Assembly (NCBI GenBank): GCA_023411815.1
Contig: JAEYOJ010000026.1
Location: 1-34,393, forward strand
Direction: 5' to 3'
Origin: Pseudomonadota bacterium
Lineage (GTDB): Bacteria > Desulfobacterota > Desulfovibrionia > Desulfovibrionales > Desulfovibrionaceae
DNA: 34,393 nt
Under the pieces are notes generated by a model. It was not told where the DNA came from. It was given only the letters and a program-made list of their open reading frames with translations, and made no database searches. The translations under genes were made by a program, and so were the position numbers. This document shows positions 24,811 through 34,205 of this stretch, piece after piece (the stretch's first letter is position 1; each line of letters begins with the position of its first letter).

Positions 24811-26557
24811 CAAGACCTATCGCGTGGTCATAATGCACCTGGACAGGAACTTCGCCGAGCCCGTGTCCTTCGGCGACACGAAGGAACTGCTCGGCGGCAG
24901 CCACCTGGCCGCGGCGCTCTACGACAAGTACGGGCTGCCCAACGAGCCCTGGGACCATCCGGACCAGCCGCTCATCTTCGCCATCGGCCCGCTGGTGGGC
25001 TACTTCCCGCTCATGAGCAAGGTCGTCTGCGCCTTCAAGTCGCCCTACCACGACCAGTACTGCGAGTCGCACGCCGGAGGCCGCCTGGCCCTGGCCATGC
25101 GCTTCGCCAACGCCGACGCCATCGTGTTCCGCGGCCGGGCCAAGACCCTGTCCGCGGCCGTCATCGCCGCGCGCAACCTCAAGCTCCTGGACGTGCACTA
25201 CCTCAAGGGCATGGACGTCTTCTCGACCGGCCGCAGCCTGCGCAAGACCATCAGCGGCTTCTCCGGCCACCGCTCGCTCATGCGCATCGGCCCGGCCGGC
25301 GAGAACCTCTCGGCCTACGCCTGCATCAACGTGGACACCTACCGCCACTTCGGCCGCATGGGCTGCGGCTCGGTCATGGGCGTGAAGAACCTCAAGGCTG
25401 TCATGGTCCAGGGCGACGAATCCTTCCCCCTGCCCGAGGGCAAGGCCTACCAGTCTCTGTACCGCGACATCTACAAGCAGATGACCGCCACGCACATGAT
25501 GAGCAAGTACTTCGACCTGGGCACGCCCCAGAACCTCATCCCGCTCAACGAACTCAAGTCGCTGCCGTGGCGCAACCTGCAGGCCACGAGCGATCCGGAC
25601 GTCACGGGCATCTCCGGCGAACGCTTCGCCCAGGACCTGCTCTTGCGCAACACGGCCTGCTCGGGCTGCCCCGTGGGCTGCATCCATATCGGCATGCTGC
25701 GCGAGATGTTCTCGGACGAGCACCGCTTCAAGTACCTGCAGGTGGCCTACGACTACGAGCCCATCTTCGCCGTGGGCAGCATGCTCGGCGTGACCGACGC
25801 GAGCAGCGTGTTGTCCCTCATGGACGAGGTGGAGAAGGTCGGAGTGGACGTCATGAGCGCGGGCGTGGCACTGGCCTGGGCCACGGAGGCCTTCCAGAAA
25901 GGTATCATCACCGAGGAGCAGACGCTCACGCCCTTGGAGTTCGGCTATGTGGAAGGCTACAAGAAAGCCGTCGCCCACCTGGGCTACTCGACCAACGAGT
26001 TCTACATGCGCCTGGCGGGCGGCGCGCTCAAGGCCGCCCAGCATTACGGAGGCGAGGACTTCGCCTGCGTGCTGGGCCAGGAGATGGCCGGCTACGCCAC
26101 GGGCGAGGTCTTCTTCACCCAGCAGGCCATGAGCTTCCGCCACTCGCACCTGGACGCCGGCGGCTACTCCTACGACCAGACCCACAACGAGCAGGACGCG
26201 GACAAGGCCATTGACTACCTCATCAAGGACGAGCAGGGCCGCTGCGTGCTGACGAGCATGGTGGCCTGCCTGTTCTCGCGCGGGGTCTACAAGAACGACG
26301 TGCTCTCCAAGTGCCTGGAGGCCATCGGCTACACCGAAATGGCCGGCAAGCTCGACGCCGTCGGCGCGGACATCCAGAAACTGCGCTGGCGGATGCGCTT
26401 CAATACCGGCTACGACCCCGTCCAGACAAAGATCCCCAAGCGTTTCCTGGAGGTCGAGACCTGGAAGGGCAAGATAGACCCGCAATACCTGGACACGCTG
26501 AAGCACAGGTATGCGCAGGCCCTGACGGAGATCGGACGGGCCAAACCGAGCATGTAA
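24800..26557 (+). CDS. Tungsten-type aldehyde:ferredoxin oxidoreductase family enzyme
   Basis: Oxidoreductase holding a bis-pterin tungsten (or molybdenum) cofactor and one [4Fe-4S] cluster; the family oxidises aldehydes to acids with ferredoxin, or runs in reverse. The 585-aa protein shows cluster ligands C287-x2-C290-x3-C294 (CSGCPVGC) and a likely fourth, C490 in VACLF. It also shows the cofactor-binding blocks HAGGRLALAMRFANADAIVFRG (about 91-112) and GRMGCGSVMGVKNLKAVMV (about 185-203). It is somewhat shorter than Pyrococcus AOR. GGGGAGG lies nine bases before the ATG. A strong terminator follows five bases after the stop. Substrate cannot be read from sequence, and no cofactor or tungstate-transport genes are adjacent. 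Confidence 0.92.
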   Translation: MPANKTYRVVIMHLDRNFAEPVSFGDTKELLGGSHLAAALYDKYGLPNEPWDHPDQPLIFAIGPLVGYFPLMSKVVCAFKSPYHDQYCESHAGGRLALAMRFANADAIVFRGRAKTLSAAVIAARNLKLLDVHYLKGMDVFSTGRSLRKTISGFSGHRSLMRIGPAGENLSAYACINVDTYRHFGRMGCGSVMGVKNLKAVMVQGDESFPLPEGKAYQSLYRDIYKQMTATHMMSKYFDLGTPQNLIPLNELKSLPWRNLQATSDPDVTGISGERFAQDLLLRNTACSGCPVGCIHIGMLREMFSDEHRFKYLQVAYDYEPIFAVGSMLGVTDASSVLSLMDEVEKVGVDVMSAGVALAWATEAFQKGIITEEQTLTPLEFGYVEGYKKAVAHLGYSTNEFYMRLAGGALKAAQHYGGEDFACVLGQEMAGYATGEVFFTQQAMSFRHSHLDAGGYSYDQTHNEQDADKAIDYLIKDEQGRCVLTSMVACLFSRGVYKNDVLSKCLEAIGYTEMAGKLDAVGADIQKLRWRMRFNTGYDPVQTKIPKRFLEVETWKGKIDPQYLDTLKHRYAQALTEIGRAKPSM

Positions 26558-26561
26558 ATGG

Positions 26562-26604
26562 AAACACGGGCCGCGATCCGGATAGGATCGCGGCCCGTGT
26601 TTTC
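26562..26604 (+). terminator. Strong intrinsic terminator after the aldehyde oxidoreductase gene
   Basis: Perfect 18-base arms at 26562-26579 and 26585-26602 around a five-base loop, with the arm ending in a short TTTT. The stem begins AAAC and ends GTTT, so it also works from the other strand and could end mucR transcription, which converges from the right. Confidence 0.9.
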
Positions 26605-26705
26605 GTCCGGTCAAGAACGGGGTTCCTCACATGGAATCAGCACTCAACGAATTGAGCGCTCCCGTCGAACGGAAAGCCGAAAGCAAACGGACGGACGTTC
26701 CAGGC

Positions 26706-27119
26706 CTACTCCTGGCCTTTAGCGCCCTTTCCGCCCCTGCGCTCCCATAGCTTCATGTCCTTCATCGTCTTGCGGCGCTCGCGTACAAGCCGCTTACAAG
26801 CCAAAGCGGTCCCTTTAGGCAGGCCCCACTTGGCAAGATAGCTGTCTTTATCCAGACCGTGTTCGGCAAGGTGCTTGTTGGTAATGACCTTGAACGACTT
26901 GCCGCATTCAAGACAAACCACGGTGCCTTCACGGATGGATTTTTTTGTGTCGCACGCCGGCTCCTGCTGCTGGACAGCGCCGTTGCTAACGTCCTCGGCA
27001 ACACCGCCGAGACTGGACGCAAGCTTCTTGACCATGGAAACGATTTCTTCCTCGGTCATCTGCCTGACGCTGGCCTGAGCCTTTACAATCTCCAACACTT
27101 GCTTGATCATGTCATCCAT
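26706..27119 (-). CDS. Ros/MucR-family zinc-finger transcriptional regulator
   Basis: Small DNA-binding regulator of the Ros/MucR type, which in alphaproteobacteria represses surface polysaccharide, motility and horizontally acquired genes. The 137-aa protein has an N-terminal helical part (MDDMIKQVLEIVKAQASVRQMTEEEI; probable oligomerisation), a variable linker, and a C-terminal single zinc finger with ligands C69-x2-C72 and H83-x3-H87. The conserved basic block YLAKWGLPKG...RLVRERRKTMK follows. The ATG at 27119 follows a purine-rich GGGGGGA ribosome site; upstream in-frame ATGs would add an AT-rich, unlikely N-terminus. Target genes are unknown. Expression probably starts from the promoter at 27145-27172. 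Confidence 0.88.
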   Translation of the reverse strand: MDDMIKQVLEIVKAQASVRQMTEEEIVSMVKKLASSLGGVAEDVSNGAVQQQEPACDTKKSIREGTVVCLECGKSFKVITNKHLAEHGLDKDSYLAKWGLPKGTALACKRLVRERRKTMKDMKLWERRGGKGAKGQE

Positions 27120-27474
27120 GTAATCCCCCCTTGTTAATCTCTTTTTCATATCAATCTTATTAAGCATGTCAACATGAATCTGCCTGTTATCTAAGTACAT
27201 GACAAAAGTTACATGATCAATTTGCCGGCATCGCTTTATCTGTAGCACAGGCAATGACTCTGGCATTTTTACATGGGGATGCCTGCCGGTATGCCTTTGG
27301 TGATTACTTAGCTTGTGGAATCCGATCTTGATCCCAACAGATCAGCCATGCTTCGCAATGAAAAAGTGGCATGCCGCTGCGCGGTTCAATTAGACGGGAA
27401 CAACGTGCCGGAGATCATCGCATCGGGTTCGTCCATGTCTCGGGTGTAGCAGTGCGGCCCGGCCCGCGGTCGAA
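27120..27474. other. 355-base intergenic region upstream of mucR
   Basis: No gene is supported here. The left half is distinctly AT-rich and holds the mucR promoter candidate; MucR proteins bind AT-rich DNA and often regulate themselves, so autoregulation is plausible but not shown. The right half returns to high GC and contains a GCGGCCCGGCCCGC-like dyad near 27453 without a T run, just past the end of the KH gene. Confidence 0.5.
27145..27172 (-). promoter_or_regulatory. Candidate promoter of the mucR gene
   Basis: On the minus strand a perfect TTGACA (27167-27172) is followed after 16 bases by TATGAA (27145-27150, four of six). The expected start of transcription lies about 20 bases before the ATG, leaving room for the ribosome site. 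Confidence 0.55.
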
Positions 27475-27708
27475 CTACTCCAAGATATCGAGCACCACCC
27501 GCTGCTTTCCCTTTCCCGCGGCGGCGGCTAGTATGTCCCGCAACGCCATAACCGTCCTGCCGCTCTTGCCGATCACCTTGCCGACATCATCCTTGGCGAC
27601 CTTGACTTCCAAGATGATGGCGTTCTCACCGACCACTTCAGTGACCCGAACATCCTCGGGATGATCCACGAGACTTTTGACCAGATACGTTATCAGTTCC
27701 TTCGACAT
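27475..27708 (-). CDS. khpA: KH-domain RNA-binding protein (KhpA-like)
   Basis: A 77-aa protein made of a single KH RNA-binding domain. The GxxG loop that grips RNA is G47-K-S-G50 in VGKVIGKSGRTVMALRDIL, and the beta strands VTEVVGENAIILEVKVAKDD and KQRVVLDILE flank it. This is the KhpA/YlqC type, which with KhpB binds many RNAs in Gram-positive bacteria. In most bacteria the gene lies between rpsP and rimM/trmD; here it stands alone with none of these partners, so it may be a second copy. GGAG precedes the ATG at 27708. Confidence 0.88.
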   Translation of the reverse strand: MSKELITYLVKSLVDHPEDVRVTEVVGENAIILEVKVAKDDVGKVIGKSGRTVMALRDILAAAAGKGKQRVVLDILE

Positions 27709-27782
27709 GGGAATCTCCGCTTTTATCGATTGTGCCTCCGCCGTCTTTGACCTAGAGTGCAGAACATAGCACGAGCATCGAA

Positions 27783-27810
27783 TTCACACCTAATAATCAT
27801 TTAATATGAC
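27783..27810 (+). promoter_or_regulatory. Candidate promoter of the AT-rich orphan gene
   Basis: TTCACA (27783-27788, five of six) and TATGAC (27805-27810, four of six) are 16 bases apart in AT-rich DNA, 33 bases before the start codon at 27844. Confidence 0.4.
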
Positions 27811-27843
27811 ATCCCCATGCTGGACATGTCCTTCGGAGATAAA

Positions 27844-28125
27844 ATGCATACGATCTTTACCGCCCCTCTCAAAAGCAAGCTTGTTACCTGTACAGTCTAC
27901 TGGAACTATTCCCAGGATTGGATACTGATCAATGAAAAAGGCGATGAAGTCGCTTCTCTGTACAACAAAACTCTTGTAGAAAGAATGACTGAAACGATGA
28001 GATCCGCTGATACCATTCAAAACGCCAAGATCGCGGAACAGCGAATCAATCGTATCATGTCCAAGCCAGGTAAAAGAGCCGCTGAAGCTCCACTGAAAGC
28101 TATTGCATACTTTGCAACCAAGTAG
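27844..28125 (+). CDS. AT-rich orphan protein, 93 aa
   Basis: I recognise no family. The product has a beta-rich N-terminal half (TAPLKSKLVTCTVYWNYSQDWILINEKGDEVASLYNK), a helical middle and a basic C-terminus, with no signal peptide. GGAG lies five bases before the ATG at 27844 and a fair promoter lies upstream. Base composition is clearly lower in GC than all neighbours (close to 43 percent by eye) and codon choice follows, which suggests horizontal acquisition. An overlapping frame on the other strand (27790-28236) is open as well, but has no ribosome site and uses rare codons, so I prefer the plus-strand reading. It is beside a MucR-family gene, a regulator class known to bind AT-rich foreign DNA. 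Confidence 0.55.
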   Translation: MHTIFTAPLKSKLVTCTVYWNYSQDWILINEKGDEVASLYNKTLVERMTETMRSADTIQNAKIAEQRINRIMSKPGKRAAEAPLKAIAYFATK

Positions 28126-28368
28126 ATTCACGTCATCCATTGTCGCACCGGACAGCTTGCAAGTCTTTTCTGAGCGATTCCGCGTCAGCGTAACAGGGCA
28201 TCGATAGAGCACCCCATCGCTTATGTGACAGTCCACGCCGGCGTGGGCTGGGACCGCCCGGCTGGCGCGCGGGCCGGCGACGTCCGTATCGGGCGATGGG
28301 TCTCCCCGCCGTGCCTGGCTCCGCCGCCACGCGCCGCAATATTCCAGTGATGCGCCAAAAGATGGCGG

Positions 28369-28635
28369 CTAGGCCCTGCCCCGTTGTTTCGGAGGAGTCG
28401 AGCCGACGAAGTCCTCGGGTTCGGGTTCGGCCCGCTCGGCGTCGGCCGCATCCAGGGCGCTCATGGCCGAGAGCATGAAGCTTTCGATGTGCGAATAGGC
28501 CAGACTGCCGGACTCGGCGGCCTTGAGGGTCAGCATGAAGGCCAGGGCGTAGTTGTCATCCTTGTCCTGCAGGCGCGACAGGGCCATCTCCTCGACGTGT
28601 TCGGTGGGCTGGGCTCGGCGGGCTTGCGTGGGCAT
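28369..28635 (-). CDS. Conserved hypothetical protein, 88 aa
   Basis: A small soluble, acidic protein of unknown function. The middle is helical (HVEEMALSRLQDKDDNYALAFMLTLKAAESGSLAYSHIESFMLSAMSALDAADAE) and the last 20 residues are Pro/Glu-rich with a basic tip. The ATG at 28635 is chosen because GAGGAGG lies about seven bases upstream; a longer frame from 28704 has an unlikely N-terminus. It follows the Pat-like gene on the same strand after 121 bases and a hairpin, so it is probably a separate transcript. The 243 bases between it and the orphan at 28125 show nothing I can name. Confidence 0.65.
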   Translation of the reverse strand: MPTQARRAQPTEHVEEMALSRLQDKDDNYALAFMLTLKAAESGSLAYSHIESFMLSAMSALDAADAERAEPEPEDFVGSTPPKQRGRA

Positions 28636-28719
28636 GCCGTTTCCTCCTCGTCGCGGGTTGTCGATTCCACCATGGCTGTAACAGGCGGCGCGAGGAAGGG
28701 GCAATCGGGCGGGGGACTA

Positions 28720-28751
28720 CAGGGCGTGCGCATCCACCTACGCACGCCCTG
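28720..28751 (-). terminator. Probable terminator hairpin after the Pat-like gene
   Basis: Eleven-base perfect arms (CAGGGCGTGCG at 28720-28730, complement at 28741-28751) enclose a ten-base loop five bases past the stop codon. The T tract on the minus strand is poor, so termination strength is uncertain. Confidence 0.5.
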
Positions 28752-28756
28752 CCAAA

Positions 28757-31438
28757 TTATGGATTCAGATGCAGCTTCATCTCCACTATATCATCCTCGT
28801 AATCCGTCCTGACACTGAATCCCAGCCGCTGCGACAGGCCTATCATGGCCTTGTTCTCGGGCAGGGTCTGGGCTTCCAGGACTTTCGTTCCCCGGCTCTT
28901 CACATAGCGGATCATCTTCTCCAGCAGCAGCCGCCCAAGGCCCTTGCCCTTCATGTCCCCGCGCACGATGATGGCGTATTCGGCCGATGAGTTGTCGGGC
29001 TTGGTGGACGTGCGCACCACGCCCAGCGTCTCGGAATCGCCGCTCCGGAGCTGGCGTGTGGCGATGAAGGCCATCTCGCGGTCGTAGTCGATCTGCGTGA
29101 AGCTGGCCATGTCCGCGAACTCGAACTCGCGGGGCGCGCCGAAGAAGCGCAGGCGCAGGTCCTCGGCGGTCAGGCTCTTGACGAAATCGAAGTGCGCGGG
29201 CGCGTCCTCGGGCCGTATGGGACGCAGGAGCACCTTGGAGCCGTCCTTGAGCGCGGCGGCCTCCTCCAGCTCCTTGGGGTAGGGCCGGATGGCCAAGCGT
29301 TCCGGGCCGCTCTGGCTCGTGCGCGCGACCTTGATGCGCGCGCCCAGGGCCAGCACGCCCTTGTCGTCGGCGAACAAGGGATTGATCTCAAGCTCCGTGA
29401 TTTGGGGCACGTCGATCAGCAGCTGCGTGATCTGAATGAGCGTCAGGCAGATGTCGTCGAGATCCGCGGCGGGCAGCGGACCGGCGCCCGATAGCAGCCG
29501 GGCGATGCGCGTGCGGCTGATCAGCTCGCGGGCCAGGCTCATGTTCAGGGGCGGCAGGGCCACGGCCGTGTCGCGGATGACCTTGGCGGCCATGCCGCCA
29601 TGGCCGAAGCGCACCACCGGCCCGAAGATGGGATCGACGAAGGCGCCCACGAACAGCTCGTGCGAGCCGGGCCGCCGGCCCATCTGCTGCACCACGAAGC
29701 CCTCGATGTAGGCCTCGGGCGCGTGGCGGTGCACGCGGGACACGAGGCTGGGGGCCACGTCCCATAGCTGCTCAGGAGTCTCGATGTCCAGCATCACGCC
29801 GCCCACGGTGAAGGGCTGGGGCACCTGCGGCGAACGGACCTTGAGCGCCACGGGAAAGCCCAGCTCCTCGGCGATCTGCACGGCCTCGCGCGCCGAGGCG
29901 CAGGTACGCGTCTCCACCACGGGCACGCCGTAGGCCGCCAGCACGCCGCGCGCCTCGGCTTCGGACAGCTTGTAGCGCTTCTCGGCCATGGCTTGGGTCA
30001 CGATGGCGCGGGCCTTGTCCGTGTCAGGGAAGAAGTCGGCGGGCAGCGAATCGGGCGACTCCAGGAGCAGCTGCTGGTTGCGGCGGTAGGTGACCATGTG
30101 CAGGTAGGCGGACACGGCCTTGTCCGGCGTGTCGAAGGTCGGCACCCCGGCCTGGCGGAAGATCTGGCGCGAGGCACGGTCGCTCTCGGTGCCCAGCCAG
30201 CTGGTCAGCACGACGCGCTTGGTCTGGCCCACGGTCTTCACCACGGCCTCGGCGATCCTTTCGGAGGGCACCTCGGCGAAAGGCACATGCAGCACCAGCA
30301 CCGCGGCCACGGCCGGGTCGAGCAGCAGGGCCTTGATGGCCTGCTCGTAGGCCTCGGCGTCGGCGTCGAAGTGCAGCACCACGGGATTCTGGCCGGGACG
30401 GTGGGCGCTCCTGATGCCGGCCAGGGCCTTGCGCGTGCCCTCCCCGAGTTCGGCCAGCACGCCGCCGCCCGAAACGCAGGCATCCGCCGCCAGCAGGCCC
30501 ACGCTGCGGCCGTTGGCCAGGATGGCCAGGCCGTCGGAAAACAGGGACTGGGTCCTGACCAGGGTCCGCGCGCCGTCGAACAGGCCGTCCACGCTGTTCA
30601 CGCGCACGATGCCCGCGCGGCGGAAGGCCACGTCGTATACCGCGTCGGCGTCCTCCTGGCTCAGGGCGCAAGACTCCTCCGGCCGGTACTCGGGCACATT
30701 GCCGCCGGGCTTGATGACCAGGATCGGCTTGTTGCGCGCGCTGGCCCGCGCCGCGGACATGAAGCTGCGCGCGTCGCAGATGGACTCGACGTACAGGAGA
30801 ATGGAGCGCGTCATGGGGTCCGAACCCAGGTAGTCGAGCACGGCCGCGAAGTTAACGTCGAGCTGGTCGCCCAGGGAGATGAAATGCGAAAAACCGATGC
30901 CGCTGCCCTGTGCCCAGTCCAGGACCGTGGTGAACAGGGAGTCGGACTGCGTGACGAAGGCGATGCGGCCCTGGGCCGCGTCCGTGTGCGCCAGGCTGGC
31001 GTTGAGGCCCGCGCCCGGCGAGATGAGCCCCATGCAGTTCGGGCCCAGCAGGCGCATGCCGTACTTGCGGGCCGCCTCGCGCGTGTCGTACTCGAGCTGC
31101 CCGCGCTCCTCGGGGTCCAGCGTTGCGAAGCCGGGCCCGATGATGATGGCCGCGCGCGTGCCGCGCTTGCCGAGCTTGCGGATGTACTCAGGCGTGTGGC
31201 CGGGCTGGCTGCAGATCACGGCCAGGTCGGGCGTGATGGGCAGGGTGTCCACGTCCTTGTAGGTCAGCACGCCCGAAACGGCCTCGTCCGTGGCCGTGAC
31301 CGGCATGACCGGCCCCAGGAAGCGGCCCGAGAGCAGGTTGCGCATGACGATGGAGCCTGGCGAGCGGGGCTTGTTGGACGCGCCGATGACGGCCACGGAC
31401 GTGGGCCGGAACAGGGCGTCGAGATTTGTGACGCTCAT
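28757..31438 (-). CDS. pat: Pat/PatZ-like protein lysine acetyltransferase (acyl-CoA synthetase-like + GNAT)
   Basis: Probable protein acetyltransferase of 893 aa that uses acetyl-CoA to acetylate lysines. The N-terminal part copies NDP-forming acyl-CoA synthetases: CoA-binding Rossmann domain (SVAVIGASNKPRSPGS, about 13-28), succinyl-CoA-ligase-like domains, then an ATP-grasp region at about 490-700. The phospho-histidine motif SHTG of active synthetases reads SCAL here (C257), so ligase activity is probably lost. The C-terminus (about 735-893) is a GNAT domain with the acetyl-CoA loop KGKGLG (830-835). The ATG at 31438 begins MSVTNLDALFRP, the usual start; its ribosome site is distant. It is divergent from acs, the classic Pat substrate, which strongly supports this role. 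Confidence 0.88.
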   Translation of the reverse strand: MSVTNLDALFRPTSVAVIGASNKPRSPGSIVMRNLLSGRFLGPVMPVTATDEAVSGVLTYKDVDTLPITPDLAVICSQPGHTPEYIRKLGKRGTRAAIIIGPGFATLDPEERGQLEYDTREAARKYGMRLLGPNCMGLISPGAGLNASLAHTDAAQGRIAFVTQSDSLFTTVLDWAQGSGIGFSHFISLGDQLDVNFAAVLDYLGSDPMTRSILLYVESICDARSFMSAARASARNKPILVIKPGGNVPEYRPEESCALSQEDADAVYDVAFRRAGIVRVNSVDGLFDGARTLVRTQSLFSDGLAILANGRSVGLLAADACVSGGGVLAELGEGTRKALAGIRSAHRPGQNPVVLHFDADAEAYEQAIKALLLDPAVAAVLVLHVPFAEVPSERIAEAVVKTVGQTKRVVLTSWLGTESDRASRQIFRQAGVPTFDTPDKAVSAYLHMVTYRRNQQLLLESPDSLPADFFPDTDKARAIVTQAMAEKRYKLSEAEARGVLAAYGVPVVETRTCASAREAVQIAEELGFPVALKVRSPQVPQPFTVGGVMLDIETPEQLWDVAPSLVSRVHRHAPEAYIEGFVVQQMGRRPGSHELFVGAFVDPIFGPVVRFGHGGMAAKVIRDTAVALPPLNMSLARELISRTRIARLLSGAGPLPAADLDDICLTLIQITQLLIDVPQITELEINPLFADDKGVLALGARIKVARTSQSGPERLAIRPYPKELEEAAALKDGSKVLLRPIRPEDAPAHFDFVKSLTAEDLRLRFFGAPREFEFADMASFTQIDYDREMAFIATRQLRSGDSETLGVVRTSTKPDNSSAEYAIIVRGDMKGKGLGRLLLEKMIRYVKSRGTKVLEAQTLPENKAMIGLSQRLGFSVRTDYEDDIVEMKLHLNP

Positions 31439-31704
31439 GGGCGGTATGCTCTCCCTGTGCTGTGGCTGCCGGCCCGGAGGCGAATCCAGACCTGAAGGTG
31501 AAAGGCCGAATGCGGACGAACGCCTGCCGTTCACGTCCCGGATTCCTGCCGTTTACCAAAAAACGTGTGCAAACGGAACGGATTCTCCTATAGCTGGTAG
31601 ACGCGGGAGGCATTTCGGGAGCTTACGCACCGACGGACGAATCACCACAGTGAGCCGCCCCCCCTTTTCCCTGCGATTCCTACAAGCCCAAGCGAGGTCC
31701 AGCC
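31439..31704. promoter_or_regulatory. Divergent pat/acs control region
   Basis: This 266-base spacer must drive both genes. A CCGTTT/AAACGG inverted pair (31549-31554 and 31571-31576, 16 bases apart) in a locally AT-rich patch is the best operator candidate. A TATAGC box at 31589-31594 could be an acs -10, but no matching -35 is seen. Confidence 0.4.
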
Positions 31705-33699
<1,995 letters not shown>

Positions 33700-33729
33700 C
33701 GACACGTCTGGTAAACAATAACCCCGCTC

Positions 33730-33773
33730 CAAAGGGGGCCTCCGGCAGTCCAGCCGGAGGCCCCCTTTGTTTT
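33730..33773 (+). terminator. Intrinsic terminator of acs
   Basis: Perfect 17-base arms (33730-33746 and 33753-33769) around a six-base loop, followed by TTTT at 33770-33773. Confidence 0.92.
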
Positions 33774-33785
33774 ACCATGGTGAAC

Positions 33786-33824
33786 TTTACATGCCCAACT
33801 CACCTTGCTAAATTCAATTAGCAA
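33786..33824 (+). promoter_or_regulatory. vapB-like promoter with palindromic operator
   Basis: TTTACA at 33786-33791 (-35, five of six) and TAAATT at 33809-33814 (-10, four of six) have the ideal 17-base spacer. A perfect dyad, TTGCTAA (33805-33811) and TTAGCAA (33818-33824), covers the -10 box. This is the arrangement expected for autorepression by an antitoxin or antitoxin-toxin complex. Confidence 0.65.
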
Positions 33825-33846
33825 AGATCTTCATATGAGGAAAAGC

Positions 33847-34152
33847 ATGGCATACGCTATCAAGAGCGCCAAGCTCATCCCTGAATCCCTGGGCAAAAGC
33901 ACGCTCTCATCCAAGGGCCAGGTGACCTTGCCCAAGGAGGTTCGGGAGCGGCTCGGGCTCAAGCCTTCGGACATGGTCGTGTTCACCACGGACGAGCAGG
34001 GGCGCGTCATGCTCACCACGGCCCTGCGCCAGTTGGATGAGCTGCACGGCATGTTCAGGCACCGGGCCAAGGACAAGCCCGTGAGCATCGAGGAAATGGA
34101 CGAAGCCATCGGCAATGCGGCCATTGAGGAATACGAACAGGGTATGAAATGA
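33847..34152 (+). CDS. vapB: AbrB/MazE-fold antitoxin (VapB-type)
   Basis: A 101-aa DNA-binding antitoxin. Residues 19-56 form a swapped-hairpin AbrB domain (TLSSKGQVTLPKEVRERLGLKPSDMVVF...GRVML) that binds the operator. The C-terminal tail (KDKPVSIEEMDEAIGNAAIEEYE) is the toxin-binding part typical of antitoxins paired with PIN-domain toxins. The ATG at 33847 has GAGG six bases before it; an ATG at 33835 overlaps that site and is unlikely. Its TGA overlaps the ATG of a VapC-like toxin remnant (ATGA), as in intact vapBC operons. The toxin is interrupted, so the antitoxin now stands without its partner. Confidence 0.88.
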   Translation: MAYAIKSAKLIPESLGKSTLSSKGQVTLPKEVRERLGLKPSDMVVFTTDEQGRVMLTTALRQLDELHGMFRHRAKDKPVSIEEMDEAIGNAAIEEYEQGMK

Positions 34153-34205
34153 GAGCGATCGACACAAATGGTCTCGTGCGCTTGGTCGTGGCTGACGACT
34201 CGGAA
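34149..34205 (+). pseudogene. vapC: VapC-like PIN-domain toxin, interrupted by an insertion sequence
   Basis: Only about 19 codons remain: MRAIDTNGLVRLVVADDSE. This is the start of a PIN-domain ribonuclease, with the first metal-binding aspartate D5 in the AIDTN motif. It overlaps the antitoxin stop by four bases. After codon 19 the frame runs into DNA of an IS21-type element and reads on without PIN similarity to a stop at about 34346. The remaining acidic catalytic residues are missing from the window; the 3' part may lie beyond the element. Confidence 0.75.

Noticed and set aside
24599..26614. 671-aa minus-strand frame opposite the aldehyde oxidoreductase
   Set aside because: Antisense of a gene with clear cluster and cofactor motifs.
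27790..28236. 148-aa minus-strand frame opposite the AT-rich orphan
   Set aside because: No ribosome site and atypical codon use; the plus-strand frame has a ribosome site and promoter. Not fully excluded.
29993..31495. 500-aa plus-strand frame opposite pat
   Set aside because: Antisense of a multidomain gene with readable GNAT and CoA-binding motifs.
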